64,000 nt of DNA, taken from contig CM075352.1 of the NCBI GenBank assembly GCA_037693485.1, positions 63,924,001 through 63,988,000 of the forward strand. Direction: 5' to 3'. Source of the stretch: Kitagawia praeruptora. Its lineage: Eukaryota > Streptophyta > Magnoliopsida > Apiales > Apiaceae. The notes beneath the pieces were generated by a model. That model did not search any database. It worked only from the letters and a program-made list of their open reading frames with translations, and was not told the origin of the DNA. The translations under genes and the position numbers were made by a program. Of this stretch, positions 9,918 to 21,469 are shown one piece after another (the first letter of the stretch is position 1; the number at the start of each line of letters is the position of its first letter).

Positions 9918-10258
9918 TACTATTTTTAGCAATGTAAAAAAATGGAATAAACAGCCCAAAATAGAAAGCGTAAAGAAATGGATGGGAGAAAAGACTAAAC
10001 AGTATACGAGAGTAAAGTATGTTATCATCATTTATAAATTAATAATAGTAATAATACTTTATGGTAAAGAAAGATTAAGATGACAGCTGTCTATAGTCTC
10101 TACAGTCTATACGTTGTCCCATCAAAGCCGACACTCGGAAATAGATCTTTACCAAGATATGCTCACAGTCACAGTCCGCTGCTTACCCAGTTTCGTATAC
10201 TCAACTTTTTATTCTACACAGTAAGTAGCAGTAACCATCACAAACATACAAATTACTA
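9918..10258. other. Intergenic, no gene seen
   Basis: AT-rich sequence between two MITEs. Open frames here are short and lack recognisable motifs. Confidence 0.5.
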
Positions 10259-10517
10259 CTCCCTCTGTCCCGTATTACTTTTCTTGTTTCAAATGTCGGG
10301 ACTGTTCATGACATGAGACAAATTACTAATTTACGTCTAATGTATAATACCAAATATAGTCATGAGTGATCTTGTTGGATTCGTATTTATGAGTACTTTA
10401 ATACAGTGAAGTTTTTATATTTAATACTCATACGAAATTCAAGATATTAACGATCAAAAGTGTGCGTTGGCAAACGTGTCCAGTCAAAACAGGAAAAACA
10501 TTAAGGGACGGAGGGAG
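10259..10517 (+). mobile_element. Stowaway-like MITE, family 1, copy 2
   Basis: 259 bp from CTCCCTCTGTCC to GGACGGAGGGAG with TA on both sides; same core as the copy at 8955. Confidence 0.85.
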
Positions 10518-11434
10518 TACAATACAAAAAGCTTATACATCCGTTTAATATAAAATGGAAACAATTTATAGTCCGATTTCGTTTAAACCAACCATTTTTA
10601 TTGTTTACGTAGTACTCTTGGAAACTCATGTTTCCTGTTACGGTACATAAAGTATCATGCAATTGGTTACGTAAACTTGCATATATGTCATGAATCAATG
10701 TGCGGACATAATTAAAGATGTTGGAATAATTGAGACATGGCCATTCTCCCATGCATCCTTAATTATTTCATCACTCCCACCATAATGTCCGTTTCCGGGA
10801 CCATTTACTCCCAACTTTCCCCACCCCCAAAATTCTGATATATACACACAAAAAATTGTGCGTACAGGCACTCTTACACCAGGCAGGTAGACCGATGGAA
10901 AGTGAAAATGCATGCATCCTGAGGAAACATAACATGGTCCTAGCTCCTTGTGCTGCCAATATATTAAACTGTAGTGGTGTTGCCAGTGCCAACTTGGAGC
11001 CAAATCAAACAATTATTATTATTGTCATTATCACTTTTGCATGTTTTATTTTGCTGTATCAGACAATTATTTTGATCAACAAACTAATAAAAAATCGCTG
11101 AAAAGAGGGACGTAAAATGGTCCGAATATAAAATCAATATGAATTTTATTTGGAAGTGCAAGGAAAAGCTTCATGAAAAATTAAGGTTTGCTATTAGAAT
11201 CTTTAAAGCATAATGAAACCATGTGTGACAAGGAGGGGGAAGGGGGGAAGGAAAATTAAATAGAGGCACGCAAATCAAGGAGAGCCATTACACCCTACCG
11301 AACGAAGTTCATGAGATTGCAGGAGTGTGACTGGTGAGAGAGAAAGTGCAGCAGCAGAAGCAGAAGCAGGAGCAGGCAGCTGAGGGCCTGAGGCTAGCTA
11401 TTTGGATTCTCTCTTATCCTTGCCTTTGGTAGTA
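10518..11434. other. Intergenic, no gene seen
   Basis: Unique-looking sequence with short open frames on both strands and no recognisable protein motif. A purine-rich GCAGCAGAAGCAGAAGCAGG stretch lies near 11350. Nothing further can be supported. Confidence 0.5.
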
Positions 11435-11746
11435 CTACCTCCGTCCCATTTTATATGAGCTTGTTTGACTTTCACGGAGATTAAGAAAATGTGGTAAAAA
11501 GAGAGTAAAGTTAGTTAAAAAGTGGGTAAAATGGTGGGACCTATCAATATTTAATAATAGATTTGAGATAGTGGAGGAAAGTAGTGGGTGTAATAGTGTT
11601 TATTTAATATAAAAAAGAGTATAAAATGAAGAAGTAGTGAGTGTAATAGTGAAAAGTAGTGTTCAAAAATAGTAAGTAAAGTAGGTTCATTCTTTTTGGG
11701 ACGTCCCAAAAAGGAATTTGTGTCATATAAAATGGGACGGAGGGAG
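11435..11746 (+). mobile_element. Stowaway-like MITE, 312 bp
   Basis: The ends CTACCTCCGTCCCATTTTAT and ATAAAATGGGACGGAGGGAG form 20-bp inverted repeats flanked by TA. The interior contains GTGGGTGTAATAGTG-type words. Non-coding. Confidence 0.85.
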
Positions 11747-12004
11747 TATTATTAACTCCCCAGACTAGCCACAGAAAAAGTCAAATGCAGCAGCATTTAC
11801 AGTCACGGATCTTCCTTTCTTTTCACACATCTTGTATCCATTTGCACAAACAAGCTGTTAGCAACCTTCATTGTACACTTGTACATTTGCATGTTTACTT
11901 TTTCTTTCTTTTGTTTCTACATGTACTCGTACTACAACTACGACTACTACTCTCCCTTGCGTAATGCCGTGACCATATATTTTAAGGATTCACGATGTTA
12001 TATA

Positions 12005-12249
12005 CCCCCTCAATCCCACGTAATTCTTTACATTTACGGATCAGTTTCCGGCACGGATTTTAAGATGTATTTTAAGGATAGTTCTATAATTTATTTTTGA
12101 TATTTTCTTTTTTTGTATAAAAATAAAACAATCCTATTTTTATATAAAAAAAGAAAATATCAAAAATAAGTTATAGAACTATCTTTAAAATACAACTTAA
12201 AATACGTGTCAGATACACAATTTTTTATGTAAAGAAATGGATAGCGAAG
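12005..12249 (+). mobile_element. Stowaway-like MITE with long central hairpin, copy 2 (degenerate ends)
   Basis: Ends CCCCCTCAATCCC and GGATAGCGAAG are decayed but TA flanks are present. The interior is homologous to 9668-9917 (shared GGCACGGATTTTAAG). It contains an even longer fold-back, about 12068-12192, arms near 58 nt with few mismatches. Confidence 0.7.
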
Positions 12250-12438
12250 TAGCATATTTCTCGCAAATAATGGATACGAATGAGCCACTGTATTCACGTA
12301 AAAAAAATTAATGTTACTATTTATACCGCAACAATCATGTATCATAGATCCGGACTATGTAATTAATTAATCAGTTAAAATACATCAGCTTGCATGTCTT
12401 TGGTCCACATCCCATCCTGCGGCATGTGTGCATGTTTA

Positions 12439-12697
12439 CTCCCTCTGTCTCATATTATTCTTCTCCTTTCCAATGTCGGTCCTGTTCATAACATGAGACA
12501 AATTACTAATTTACGCATAATCTATAAGACCAAATATAGTCATGAGTGATCTTGTTGGATTCGTATTTATGAGTACTTTAATACAGTGAAGTTTTTATAT
12601 TTAAAACTAATACGAAATTGAAGATATTAACGATTAAAAGTGTGCGTTGGCAAACGTGTCCGGCCGAAATGGGAAGAGTTTTTTGAGACGGAGGGAG
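12439..12697 (+). mobile_element. Stowaway-like MITE, family 1, copy 3
   Basis: 259 bp from CTCCCTCTGTCT to GAGACGGAGGGAG with TA flanks; same core as copies at 8955 and 10259. Confidence 0.85.
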
Positions 12698-13081
12698 TAG
12701 TATTCTTGTCCATATTGCAAATATTATATAGTTGTAAACATACTTCCAAATGTTTGCTTACCGAAATTAATACATTAATTAACACATAATAGTCCACACC
12801 TATGTGCTCAATTGGACAATGTGAGTTTATATGCAACAAACATAAGCATGCAAATGTTTGATTAAAATGGATGTGTATTGCATAAAATAATACACCCTAA
12901 CCATTTAATTCCAATGTTACAATATTACTGCCCCGCAATTAGCCTAACCAAATACTAACGCTGCCTAGCTAGAATAAATGTTGAAAACGTCTCCAAAATT
13001 TGATAGTTGTTACATTTAGCTAGTTAAAGTCTTTGTCAATTGCAGCCTAACAGGTTACATTTTTCTCCTGTCAAGTCCATT
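12698..13081. other. 3' flank of the AIL gene
   Basis: AT-rich, no ORF with motif. The part nearest 13081 is expected to be the 3' UTR of the AP2 gene on the minus strand. Confidence 0.5.
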
Positions 13082-16000
13082 TCACTCGTTCCACAAAGCA
13101 AACATGGGAACCTGATTAACCAAGGCCATGTTTCCTAGCCGATTGGGATCGTGATCACTTCCATTTCCACCATCGGAAAACTTAGGCCCCTGTATCGAGG
13201 AGAAAAATGCCTGCGGGTAATCTGCTACTGCAGATCCATCTCTGAACTCAACCTCCATTCCAATCGAGCTTGAACCACCGTTCTCATTTGGGCTGCTTTG
13301 AGCACTCACGGAATTCCTTGAGATGGCAGGATCAATATTACTTCTGACGTCCACATTTTGCTGATATCCGCCATTGTTATTATTACCCCAAACCATGTTT
13401 GTTAGTTCTTCGGATTGTTTACCATTTGTTATGGCAAGCAGAGGCCTGGGTGAAGAAGAAGATGCGCAGGAGTTGTAATCCTCGAGGCAATTAGGTGACT
13501 CTTTTGAGGAGCGCTTGGCAAGATCACCGGCGATGAGAGTTGAACTTGAGCAAATCCTCTTCACATCATACCTACCAATATCGAAATTGGTCACAGCACC
13601 TGTTCCCCGGAACTTAATTGCAGCAATGTCATACGCCTCTGCAGCCTCTTCTTGTGTGCCTGGAATTTTTTATTAGAACAAGTTCTCTATAAGCATATCT
13701 ACGCTTTCAGTTAAGTTAATAATACAATGCATAACAATCAATGTGACAGCAACTGAACATAATCTAAATTACAAAACGAATTTGATTACTGCATAAATAA
13801 TACTCCTACCATTTAGGTCTAAGCAGATATTTAGCGATTTAGTAAATGTTCGTGACATATCAGTAAAAGAAAATGCAAACTTACTGAAGGTGCCAAGGTA
13901 CAAGTCTTTGTTGCCCGCAACCCTTCCTATTCTAGCTTGCCACCTACCATGTTGATGATGCCTGCCAACATCAAATTAGAGCATCGCAGTGATCAGTTAA
14001 GAACTCAAAAAAATAAACAAAGCGAAAACACCAGAAAGGAAACAGAAATATAAGTTGTACTGGTATGGCACCGCAATATTTTTGATCAAACAAACTAATA
14101 TTTTGTGCTACACACTCTATCGACGACGAGTGCATGCATGATTGCAGCACAACAATAGAAGATAATAAAATGTTACTCCATATTCGCGGTCACAATTTAT
14201 CACCAAATTTACATGCAACCAAATTATTGAAAAGCCTGAAGAAATACTGTCAATAATAGGAATGACTTTTTATCAAAAAAAGTTCGTTTCATGCCACAAC
14301 CTGGTCACTCCTCTGTACACAGAGGCCCCTCTTGAGAACCCACTACTTTTCCTGTCAATACAATTGGAAAAGAACAGCTTTTATTAGAATTAAAAGGGAA
14401 TGCCATTACTGTTATCTGCACATATGATCTAATACATGGATCTTATCTTTTTACTTATGCAAGGAAAAAATCAATACCTTCTCAAGTTGGCAACAAACTC
14501 TTGTCTAGTCATGTTCTTCATCTCTTCTAGCTCTTTCTCGTAAGTGCTTATCTATAATACATTCAGAGAATTCCTAGTGAAAAATTAAATAACTTTCAAG
14601 TTTATTTGGGATTCGATAAACATTTCGGATTCGAAAACATACAGGAAAATTGATGTGAGTAGTTAGACCCCAATACTTCAAAGCAGCTAAATCATAAGCT
14701 TTCGCAGCTTTATCTTCTTTATCATAACCACCTAATTATGATTCAATACTACAAACTGTTACTAAATTTCAAGTACATATACAGTTTGGTGTTCGATTTG
14801 AGGAAACAGGGAGATAAATTGACATGAAAATTTCACTTACCAAGATAAACTTGATAACACCATAGTAAAATGAAGATCCCCGATTCATTATGCAATAAGA
14901 TTAAAAATATTAGTACATTTTTATGAGCAAACAGATGTGTGTACATTTAAGAACTTAACATGTTTCTACTGTCTCACCTTGCCTTCCTTTCCTCGTTTGC
15001 CCTTCTTTTCTACAACTATTGTCCCATAAATGAGCTTCGTACCTTCCCGTCCAACGATGCCTAAATAATCATCATAACGAAAAACCGAATAAGATAAATA
15101 CACAAATGTATCAACAATTACGTAATGGTAGAGGTGAAATTTGCGTACATTCTACGAGAAAAAAAAAAAAAAGTCCATCGATTTTGTGTACCTTGTAACC
15201 CCGCGGTATTGTGAGGTTCTCTGCCCAAAAGTGTCAATAGATTTACGAGGCACAACTTCCCTATTTGATTTCCCAGACCCTCGCTTCCTATTCTGATCCG
15301 CGGCCACAATCTCTAAAGACTGCGAAACAGCAAAGCCACTCGGAGAACTTGGCTTTATAGTAAGAGCAAGGGCCTTAACATTATTTCCGTCGTTCGCATT
15401 AGTATCCTCAGATTTCTGACATTGTGTTTGTCTTAGCCAAGATTTAAACCGAGACACGGCAGTCGAAGTTTCGACAAGCTCTTGTTGTTGAAATTGAGCG
15501 GGTGTTTCGACATTCAAAGTAGTAGCATTAGTTTGAGGGAAGTAAGTGTTGGGATAATATTGGCAACGTTGGTAGTATGGTGAGTAATGGATGTTTTCGA
15601 GATTTTGTGGAGGGAGATTCATGTTGACATTGTTGTTCATGTGGTCTAGTGTAGAATAAACTTTTGATTCATGCTCAACAAGTTGTGAATGAGGATGAGG
15701 AGGTGAAGTAGAGTAGCAACAACCTAGAAAATCTTCTAGCTTTGGATCTTCTCTTGTATCTACCATTGTACTATTTCCATATCTCCACTCTACATAAATT
15801 TAAAGATACTTTATTCATTCTACATATTCGAAAAAAAAAAAAGAGAAGAAGAATCTAGCATCAAAGTAAAAGTAAAGAGCTGATTCCATTATAATTTTAA
15901 AAAATTAAAATCGAACCGAAACCGAAAAATCGAAACGAAGGACAAACCTGGCTGAGGAGGTGAAGGAGAGGGTCTAAAAGAGTCATCCATAGAGTCAAGA

Positions 16001-16155
16001 GAATGAGAGAAGAAGGTAGTGGTGTGGTTGCTGGTGCAGGGTTGTAGAAAACTAGCAGTATCTTCACCGGCGGTTTCATCATCGTTTTCGGTGGTGTTGT
16101 CGGGATCGACTATGCTAATGTGTGGAGTTAGAGAAAATCCCAACCAATCACCCAT
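13082..16155 (-). CDS. AIL: AINTEGUMENTA-like AP2/ERF transcription factor, 9 exons
   Basis: Nuclear DNA-binding regulator of the ANT/PLETHORA clade, which controls meristem and organ growth. Exons: 16155-15948, 15789-15192, 15060-14978, 14849-14841, 14731-14643, 14551-14478, 14351-14301, 13961-13885, 13659-13082. They total 1767 nt (588 aa) with phases agreeing at every GT..AG border. The N-terminus has the euANT motifs WLGFSLT, PKLEDFLG and TFGQRTS. AP2 repeat 1 (about residues 263-332) carries the 10-residue ANT-type insert (NSCRKEGQTRKGRQ). Repeat 2 (about 365-423) contains VYRGVTRHHQHGRWQARIGR. Exon 4 is the 9-nt microexon encoding the VYL step. The tail is rich in Ser/Asn/Gly. N-terminal MGDWLGFSLTP and DVKRICSSST after repeat 2 resemble AIL1 most in my memory, but the exact paralogue is not settled. 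The gene looks intact. Confidence 0.93.
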
Positions 16156-16364
16156 TTTTCAATATAAGCTAGAATAGTAATCTATCACTCCGGTATAAAT
16201 AGAGACTCTTCTTGTTGCACCCTCCTCATGTTATTGTTGAGTTTGTGTGGAATATATATGCGTGAAATGCTTCATATTCTGCATAAATGTTATTTTATTG
16301 CTAAAGGATTTTATTTATTAAGAATATCTTAGGATATGTATTCAATAAAAGAATATCTTAGGAT

Positions 16365-16566
16365 GAGAAAACTGGGTCTGAGGACAACCTCAGGGATCTC
16401 CCCTGAGGTTATAAGAATATTGCTTATAAAATAAGGGGCCCTGCAGGGGCAGTTTTGTAAATCTAAATTTTTTATTAGTAATTTACACAAATGTCCTTAA
16501 AATTTGTATTGATTTGTTCTATCCTCAGGGTTCTAACCTGAGGTCATCCTCAGGCACATGAAACCC
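16365..16566 (+). mobile_element. Small inverted-repeat element with 10-bp target duplication
   Basis: Both ends carry TGAGGA..ACCTCAGG in inverted orientation, and the interior has further CCTGAGG words. The flanks are identical 10-bp copies of ATCTTAGGAT (16355-16364 and 16567-16576). A 9-11 bp duplication suggests a Mutator-type MITE, though ATCTTAGGAT also occurs once more at about 16326. Confidence 0.5.
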
Positions 16567-16576
16567 ATCTTAGGAT

Positions 16577-17317
16577 ATAGGAGTAATTATCTGAGTTATA
16601 ATTTTGCAGTAAAAAGTAAAAAAAGTTTTAAGAAAAAGTTACTCCGAAAAATATCCAAAAAGTATTTATAAAAGAGAAAAAGGACCCTGAGATTGATTTC
16701 AGGGAACTTTTGCTAAGATATTAAAAAATTATACTTTAGATTTGTTTGAACCCGCAGGCTAATTAAAAAATTCTGTTTTTACTAAAATACCCTTTCTATA
16801 TTTGTATACAAATCCCACATATTTCATGAAAATTATCTGAGATGTATCTCAAGTTTCCCAATCTCTTTATAAAATATCTAAACTATATCTACTTGAATAA
16901 GTATCTTCCAAAATAAGTTACATACATAAATTAAACAAATTATTGAAAATCTTAAAAATATTATAATTAACGCACACCCATTTTATTTTTGACAAGATTT
17001 GATGAAACCCTATGCATTTGTATGGAACCAGCTATAGCAGTAGATCAAATTATTGATAACTTGAAGTGCATATTAGAAGTGTTTGGGAAGCTTATTTTTC
17101 CAGAAAAATTAATTTATTTTTTCAAAAAAGTTAATATTTCTAGTTTTTTTTAAAAAAAAATCACATTCTTTTTGCAACTAATTGAATCTTAAACAAATAT
17201 TAAATATTTATATAAAAAAATATCAAAATATGAAATTTTTATCCCAAAATAAGTTGGGCTTGAGTTAAAAATAACATTTTTTGGGAAAAAAAAATAAAAA
17301 TAACATTTTCCGGGAGA
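16577..17317. other. AT-rich intergenic region
   Basis: No gene seen; A/T runs, plus a decayed CCCTGAG..TTTCAGGG inverted repeat at about 16685-16710. Confidence 0.45.
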
Positions 17318-18033
17318 GGGTGTTAAAAATACCCATTTGACTACGCATTTGGGGTTGGGGTAACATGAATTACGCATTTTATGGTTGGGTAATAGGGGTT
17401 ACGCAAGATTCATTTGGGTAATACATGTATTATAAAGCCTAGAATACGCAAGGGGCTGTTGGGTAAGGTTGGGATACGCATTTCTGACTTATGTATCGCA
17501 TGTAACGCAACTTCGACCTGCGTGATGACGTCATATGACGTCATCGTCGTTTTTCCACAGACGAGAGCACCAGAGACGATTCCATGGCGATTTCTGACGA
17601 TATTTTCGATCAATCAGTTCATCCATAGCCGGAAATTTCCCATCACATACAACATACCATTAGAATCGCAATTAAATTATCTACACACCTATACAAATTT
17701 CTTAGCATTTTATATGCCGGAATGGAAACGCCCAAATCGAACAATAAACGTCGGAATCATTCTGACGAGCTTCGCGCAAGCCCCTGCGGGGTCGGAGGAT
17801 AGAAATTGATAGGGGTAATAGGAAGAAGATGATTCGGGGGTCCTATTCTGATGCTGTGGTGGTTGGGATGGTGTTCAGATAGGGGTGAACTGGAGAGACG
17901 AGGAAATCGCCGACGAATCGCCGGTGGCTTCGTAGGAGAGACGAGCTACAGTAACTGGGTTACGCATATGCATAATGCGTATCAGCAATACACATTTTTC
18001 AATTGGGTCATCAAATGGGTATTTTTTGCACCC
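17318..18033. mobile_element. TACGCAT-rich inverted-repeat element, copy 1
   Basis: Ends are 23-bp inverted repeats matching at 21 positions (GGGTG..AAAAATACCCATTTGA). The similarity fades outward for some 40 bp more. Just inside both ends are repeated ACGCA/TGCGT words (about eight). The centre is GC-richer and contains two TGACGTCA sites forming a 22-bp perfect palindrome (17524-17545). Short open frames exist (up to 131 aa) but none resembles a known protein. A clear target duplication was not found. Probably a non-autonomous DNA transposon; the superfamily is unknown. Confidence 0.55.
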
Positions 18034-18858
18034 ATTGCCGGCAATTGATATTCCCATTTCTTTTTTTGAAAAACTCGTTATTTTCTGCATTAATTCAAAT
18101 AAGTTCATAAGAACTTACTCCATCTTTTAAGTCCAGCAAGCACCTTCATTGGTGGTGTTTGGGAGAACTTTTTTATAGAATAAGTCAACTTATTTTAAGA
18201 CAAAGTTAGAGATTCTTAACTTTCTAACTTATTTTCCAACTTATTTTTGCAACTTATTGAATCTCAAACATACATTAAATACTTGTATAAAAAAATATTA
18301 TCAAAATATAAAATTTTTACCCGAAAATAAGTCAATAAGTACATTATAAAAGTTAAGCCAAACAGGCCAATTGTCATGTGTTTCAGATTTTTTCAGAAAA
18401 TAGATTAATATCTCTTGTCTTGCTAAACCATTGTTCATTTTAAAATTTACGACTGAAATCAATACTTACTGATCTACTGTAAAAATTTGGTTAACATAAG
18501 ATATTTTTGGACTGTGCCTAAATTGAGAGAGAGTAGGGTTAAATTAGTGTTACTGGAGCTACTACATACTACACTACTGCAGTAGGTAACTGGAGCATAG
18601 GTGGGTGCAGCAGTTTGTAGGGAAGCCTCGATATTGGTGCCCAGTTTTCATGAGGGGTTTCAGAGTGTTGACAGAAGAAAGAGATGGGCATGATAGAGAG
18701 AGAGGGAGAGAGATAGAGAGGGGGGGAAAGACAACAACAGTACGATAACATAGCATGTTTTCAGGATAAGCTTAACAGGCTCTCAGCTCTCTCATTAACA
18801 ATACGTACCAGGATTTATATGTTTATTCCTCTCCCCCTTTGATTTCAATACTTCGTTA
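18034..18858. other. Intergenic, no gene seen
   Basis: AT-rich, with a GAGAGAGAGGG purine run near 18695-18725. No coding signal. Confidence 0.5.
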
Positions 18859-19117
18859 CTTCCCTCTGTCTCTGTATGTGTTTCTTACTTTGACTTTGGA
18901 CACTGTTCATTATGAGCGATTGACAATTAATTTACGCATAATTTATAAGATAAAATATAGTCATGAGTGATCTTATTGAATTCGTATTTATGAGTACTTT
19001 AATACAGTGAAGTTTTTATATTTAGTACTAATACGAAATTCAAGATATTAACGATCAAAAGTGTGCGTTGGCAAACATGTTTTTAAAAACAGGAAACATA
19101 TTATGAGACGGAGGGAG
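18859..19117 (+). mobile_element. Stowaway-like MITE, family 1, copy 4
   Basis: 259 bp from CTTCCCTCTGTC to GAGACGGAGGGAG, TA flanks; same core as the copies at 8955, 10259 and 12439. Confidence 0.85.
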
Positions 19118-20194
19118 TACAATTAATTTACATCCCCTCCATTTTGACTTTAATGTTTTGATTCTTTTCCGTTGAATTTTACCATACCCTACTTGCCTAC
19201 TTTAAAAGTAACGATAGGGTAGAGCTATAAAGATAAAAGTGACCTATGGCTTCATTATTCTTGAATCACCATTATACAATCGACGTACCATTTTGTCCAC
19301 ATAAAATACCTTGGATTTGCTTTAAAAGTTTGTAAACAACGTTAAACGTAAAGATTGTGTAACAAGTTTAATTCATTTCTATTTACATCATTACATGTGT
19401 AAATTAAAATCGGTTAACGAGAATGAAAATGAAATGTAATTACCATATTTCCATTAACCTTGTCACTGTTATTTTTGTGGTTCGGGAGTGAGATTCAATA
19501 TTTGTAGAAAGGGAAACTACAGGAGTACTTAAATTCTTACCATGCATTATTTGTTTTTTCGAATGATAACAGTGCAATGATATGTTAATGCTTAAAATGC
19601 TGACCAATTCTTTGGATCAGCTTTCATGTCCTTCAACTAATTCGGGGAATTGCTAGCACATTCGTATTCATCGAACATGATAATCCACTTATTTTTATAT
19701 CTTCCATGAATCGAACCTATAATCTTGGAATGGTAAGTTCCTAAAATCACCATCCCAATTAAGACACCCATGCTGGGTGCCGACCAACTTTCTTTAGAAA
19801 AGAAAAGATGCTGTCAACTTGGTATGCAACTATGCAGCAACAATAGATTTGCCAGTATCCAAAAAATTGACGGTTCCCTTCCATCAAACAAGTACAGTTC
19901 GTATAGGAAAAGTCTGAGCAGAAAAATAAGAAATGAAAATAATATTAGTAGTAAATGGATTAAAGTAAAAGCACTAAAGGAGTATAGCATCCAGCCTCCA
20001 TTGACACTGTCAGTCCCTGTTACTTGAAACAGAAAATTTACGATCAATATTTAATATATCTGACATCTTTTTTCATCTGTTACCGAGAAAGAGCATTTGC
20101 ACTTCAGGATCCATAATGACATCAATTCTCAATTGTATTCATAACGCACATATTGATTTTATAACCGGTGATCATCCAAGAGAGATGTATGTTA
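19118..20194. other. Intergenic, no gene seen
   Basis: Apparently unique AT-rich sequence. Short frames on both strands have no recognisable motif or splice structure. Confidence 0.5.
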
Positions 20195-20639
20195 CTCCCT
20201 CCGTCTCAAAATTCTTTGCCCGTTTGCTGAATTTCACGGATTTTAAGATCACGGGTTTTAAGATAGTGGGGAATGAATATTGTTTTTGTATGAAGTATTG
20301 GGTATTGAATATTATTTTTAAGGGATAGTGGGTATTGAATATTGTTTTTTTTGAGGAGTGGGTGGAGTAGTGGGTATTGGATATTATTTTTAAGGAGTAG
20401 TAGGTGGAATAGTGGGTATTGAATATTGTTTTTTTGGAGTATGGGTGGAATAGTGGGTGTTGAATATTATTTGTAATGATTAGTGGGTGGAGTAGTGGGT
20501 ATTGAATATTATTTTTAAGAAGTAGTGGGTGGAGTAGTGAGTATTGAATATTATTGTTTATGGACAAAAATAGAAATGAGAAAAGTATATTGAATATCCT
20601 TAAAAGGAAAGTGGGAAAAGAATTAAGGGACGGAGGGAG
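20195..20639 (+). mobile_element. Stowaway-like MITE containing a minisatellite
   Basis: Ends CTCCCTCCGTC and GGGACGGAGGGAG with TA flanks define a 445-bp element. The middle is an irregular array of GTGGGTATTGAATATT and AAGGAGTAGTGGGTGGA words (six or seven units of about 40-50 bp), which accounts for the larger size. Confidence 0.8.
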
Positions 20640-20761
20640 TACTGTATAAAATTGTAAAAAGCGAGAACTGAATTTAATCGTATGTTATAATTTGATCTTA
20701 TTTTTACATAAAAAAAACACTACTATTATGTCTTAACGCGAAAAGTATGATGCTACAACAG

Positions 20762-21335
20762 TGTGAGATTGAAAGGTTGGGCTAGTTTTTGGTGCTAATG
20801 TGAAAAATTCGTAGAAATTTTTCTGGTTGCGTTAGCTGTTTTGTTTTTTACGTTTCCCGGAGTTCCAACGGTCGGATCGTCCTGAATTTTGGACAGCGTC
20901 TTCCTTACTCATGTATCTAAATTCTGAACGGTGGAGATCGGATTTGGAGGTGCAGAAGGCCTGTTTATTGAGGTAGGGGCAGGAACTTTTGCACCACGGT
21001 GTGGATTAAGCTCCCCGTGGTGAGGCGACTTGGAGCGGGTATTTTTGGCCCAAAAGTATTTTTGGGTTAATTCTTAAACTAGGCCCATAGTTAATATGAT
21101 ATGTAAACGGTAGTGAATTAGCTAGGTTTTAAGGCTTGTAATATTGTATACAGAAAACTGAAACGTATCAATATATACAAGAAAAAGGCTCTTTCACTTG
21201 GCCAACAAAATTCCTTCTTCTTTGTGTGTTTACTTTGATTATTGTCTTGTTATAGCTTATAACTTGTGGTCGTAGTCTTCTCTTTGGGGTGTTATTCCGC
21301 TAAGTCAAGGGTTGTCCCTTGTTTGGGACCCTACA
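20762..21335 (+). repeat. 5' LTR of complete copia element
   Basis: 574 bp, TGTGAGATTG...CCCTACA. A TATATA word at 21172-21177 lies in the right place for the promoter. The only difference seen from the 3' LTR is A versus T in GGGCAGGA(A/T)CTTTTG. Confidence 0.95.
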
Positions 21336-21337
21336 AT

Positions 21338-21349
21338 TGGCATCAGAGC
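21338..21349 (+). other. Primer-binding site
   Basis: TGGCATCAGAGC, one mismatch from the initiator tRNA-Met complement, two bases after the 5' LTR. Confidence 0.85.
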
Positions 21350-21469
21350 TAGAATCAGATTTGGGTGGTAAAGCTCCGATTTGAGGTGTTTCTGGGTTGA
21401 GTCTTGTGTGGTGCACACAAGGTGTTTGGTGAAATTCCTGAGAGAGACTGGTTGTGTAACAAGTTAGGT

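Noticed and set aside
16194..16201. TATTTATA as the AIL gene TATA box
   Set aside because: Only about 40 bp before the ATG, leaving almost no leader; the true core promoter is probably further upstream.
17410..17809. Protein gene in the TACGCAT element (131 aa plus, 67 aa minus)
   Set aside because: Frames overlap in both strands, have no recognisable motif and are not shared with the second copy.
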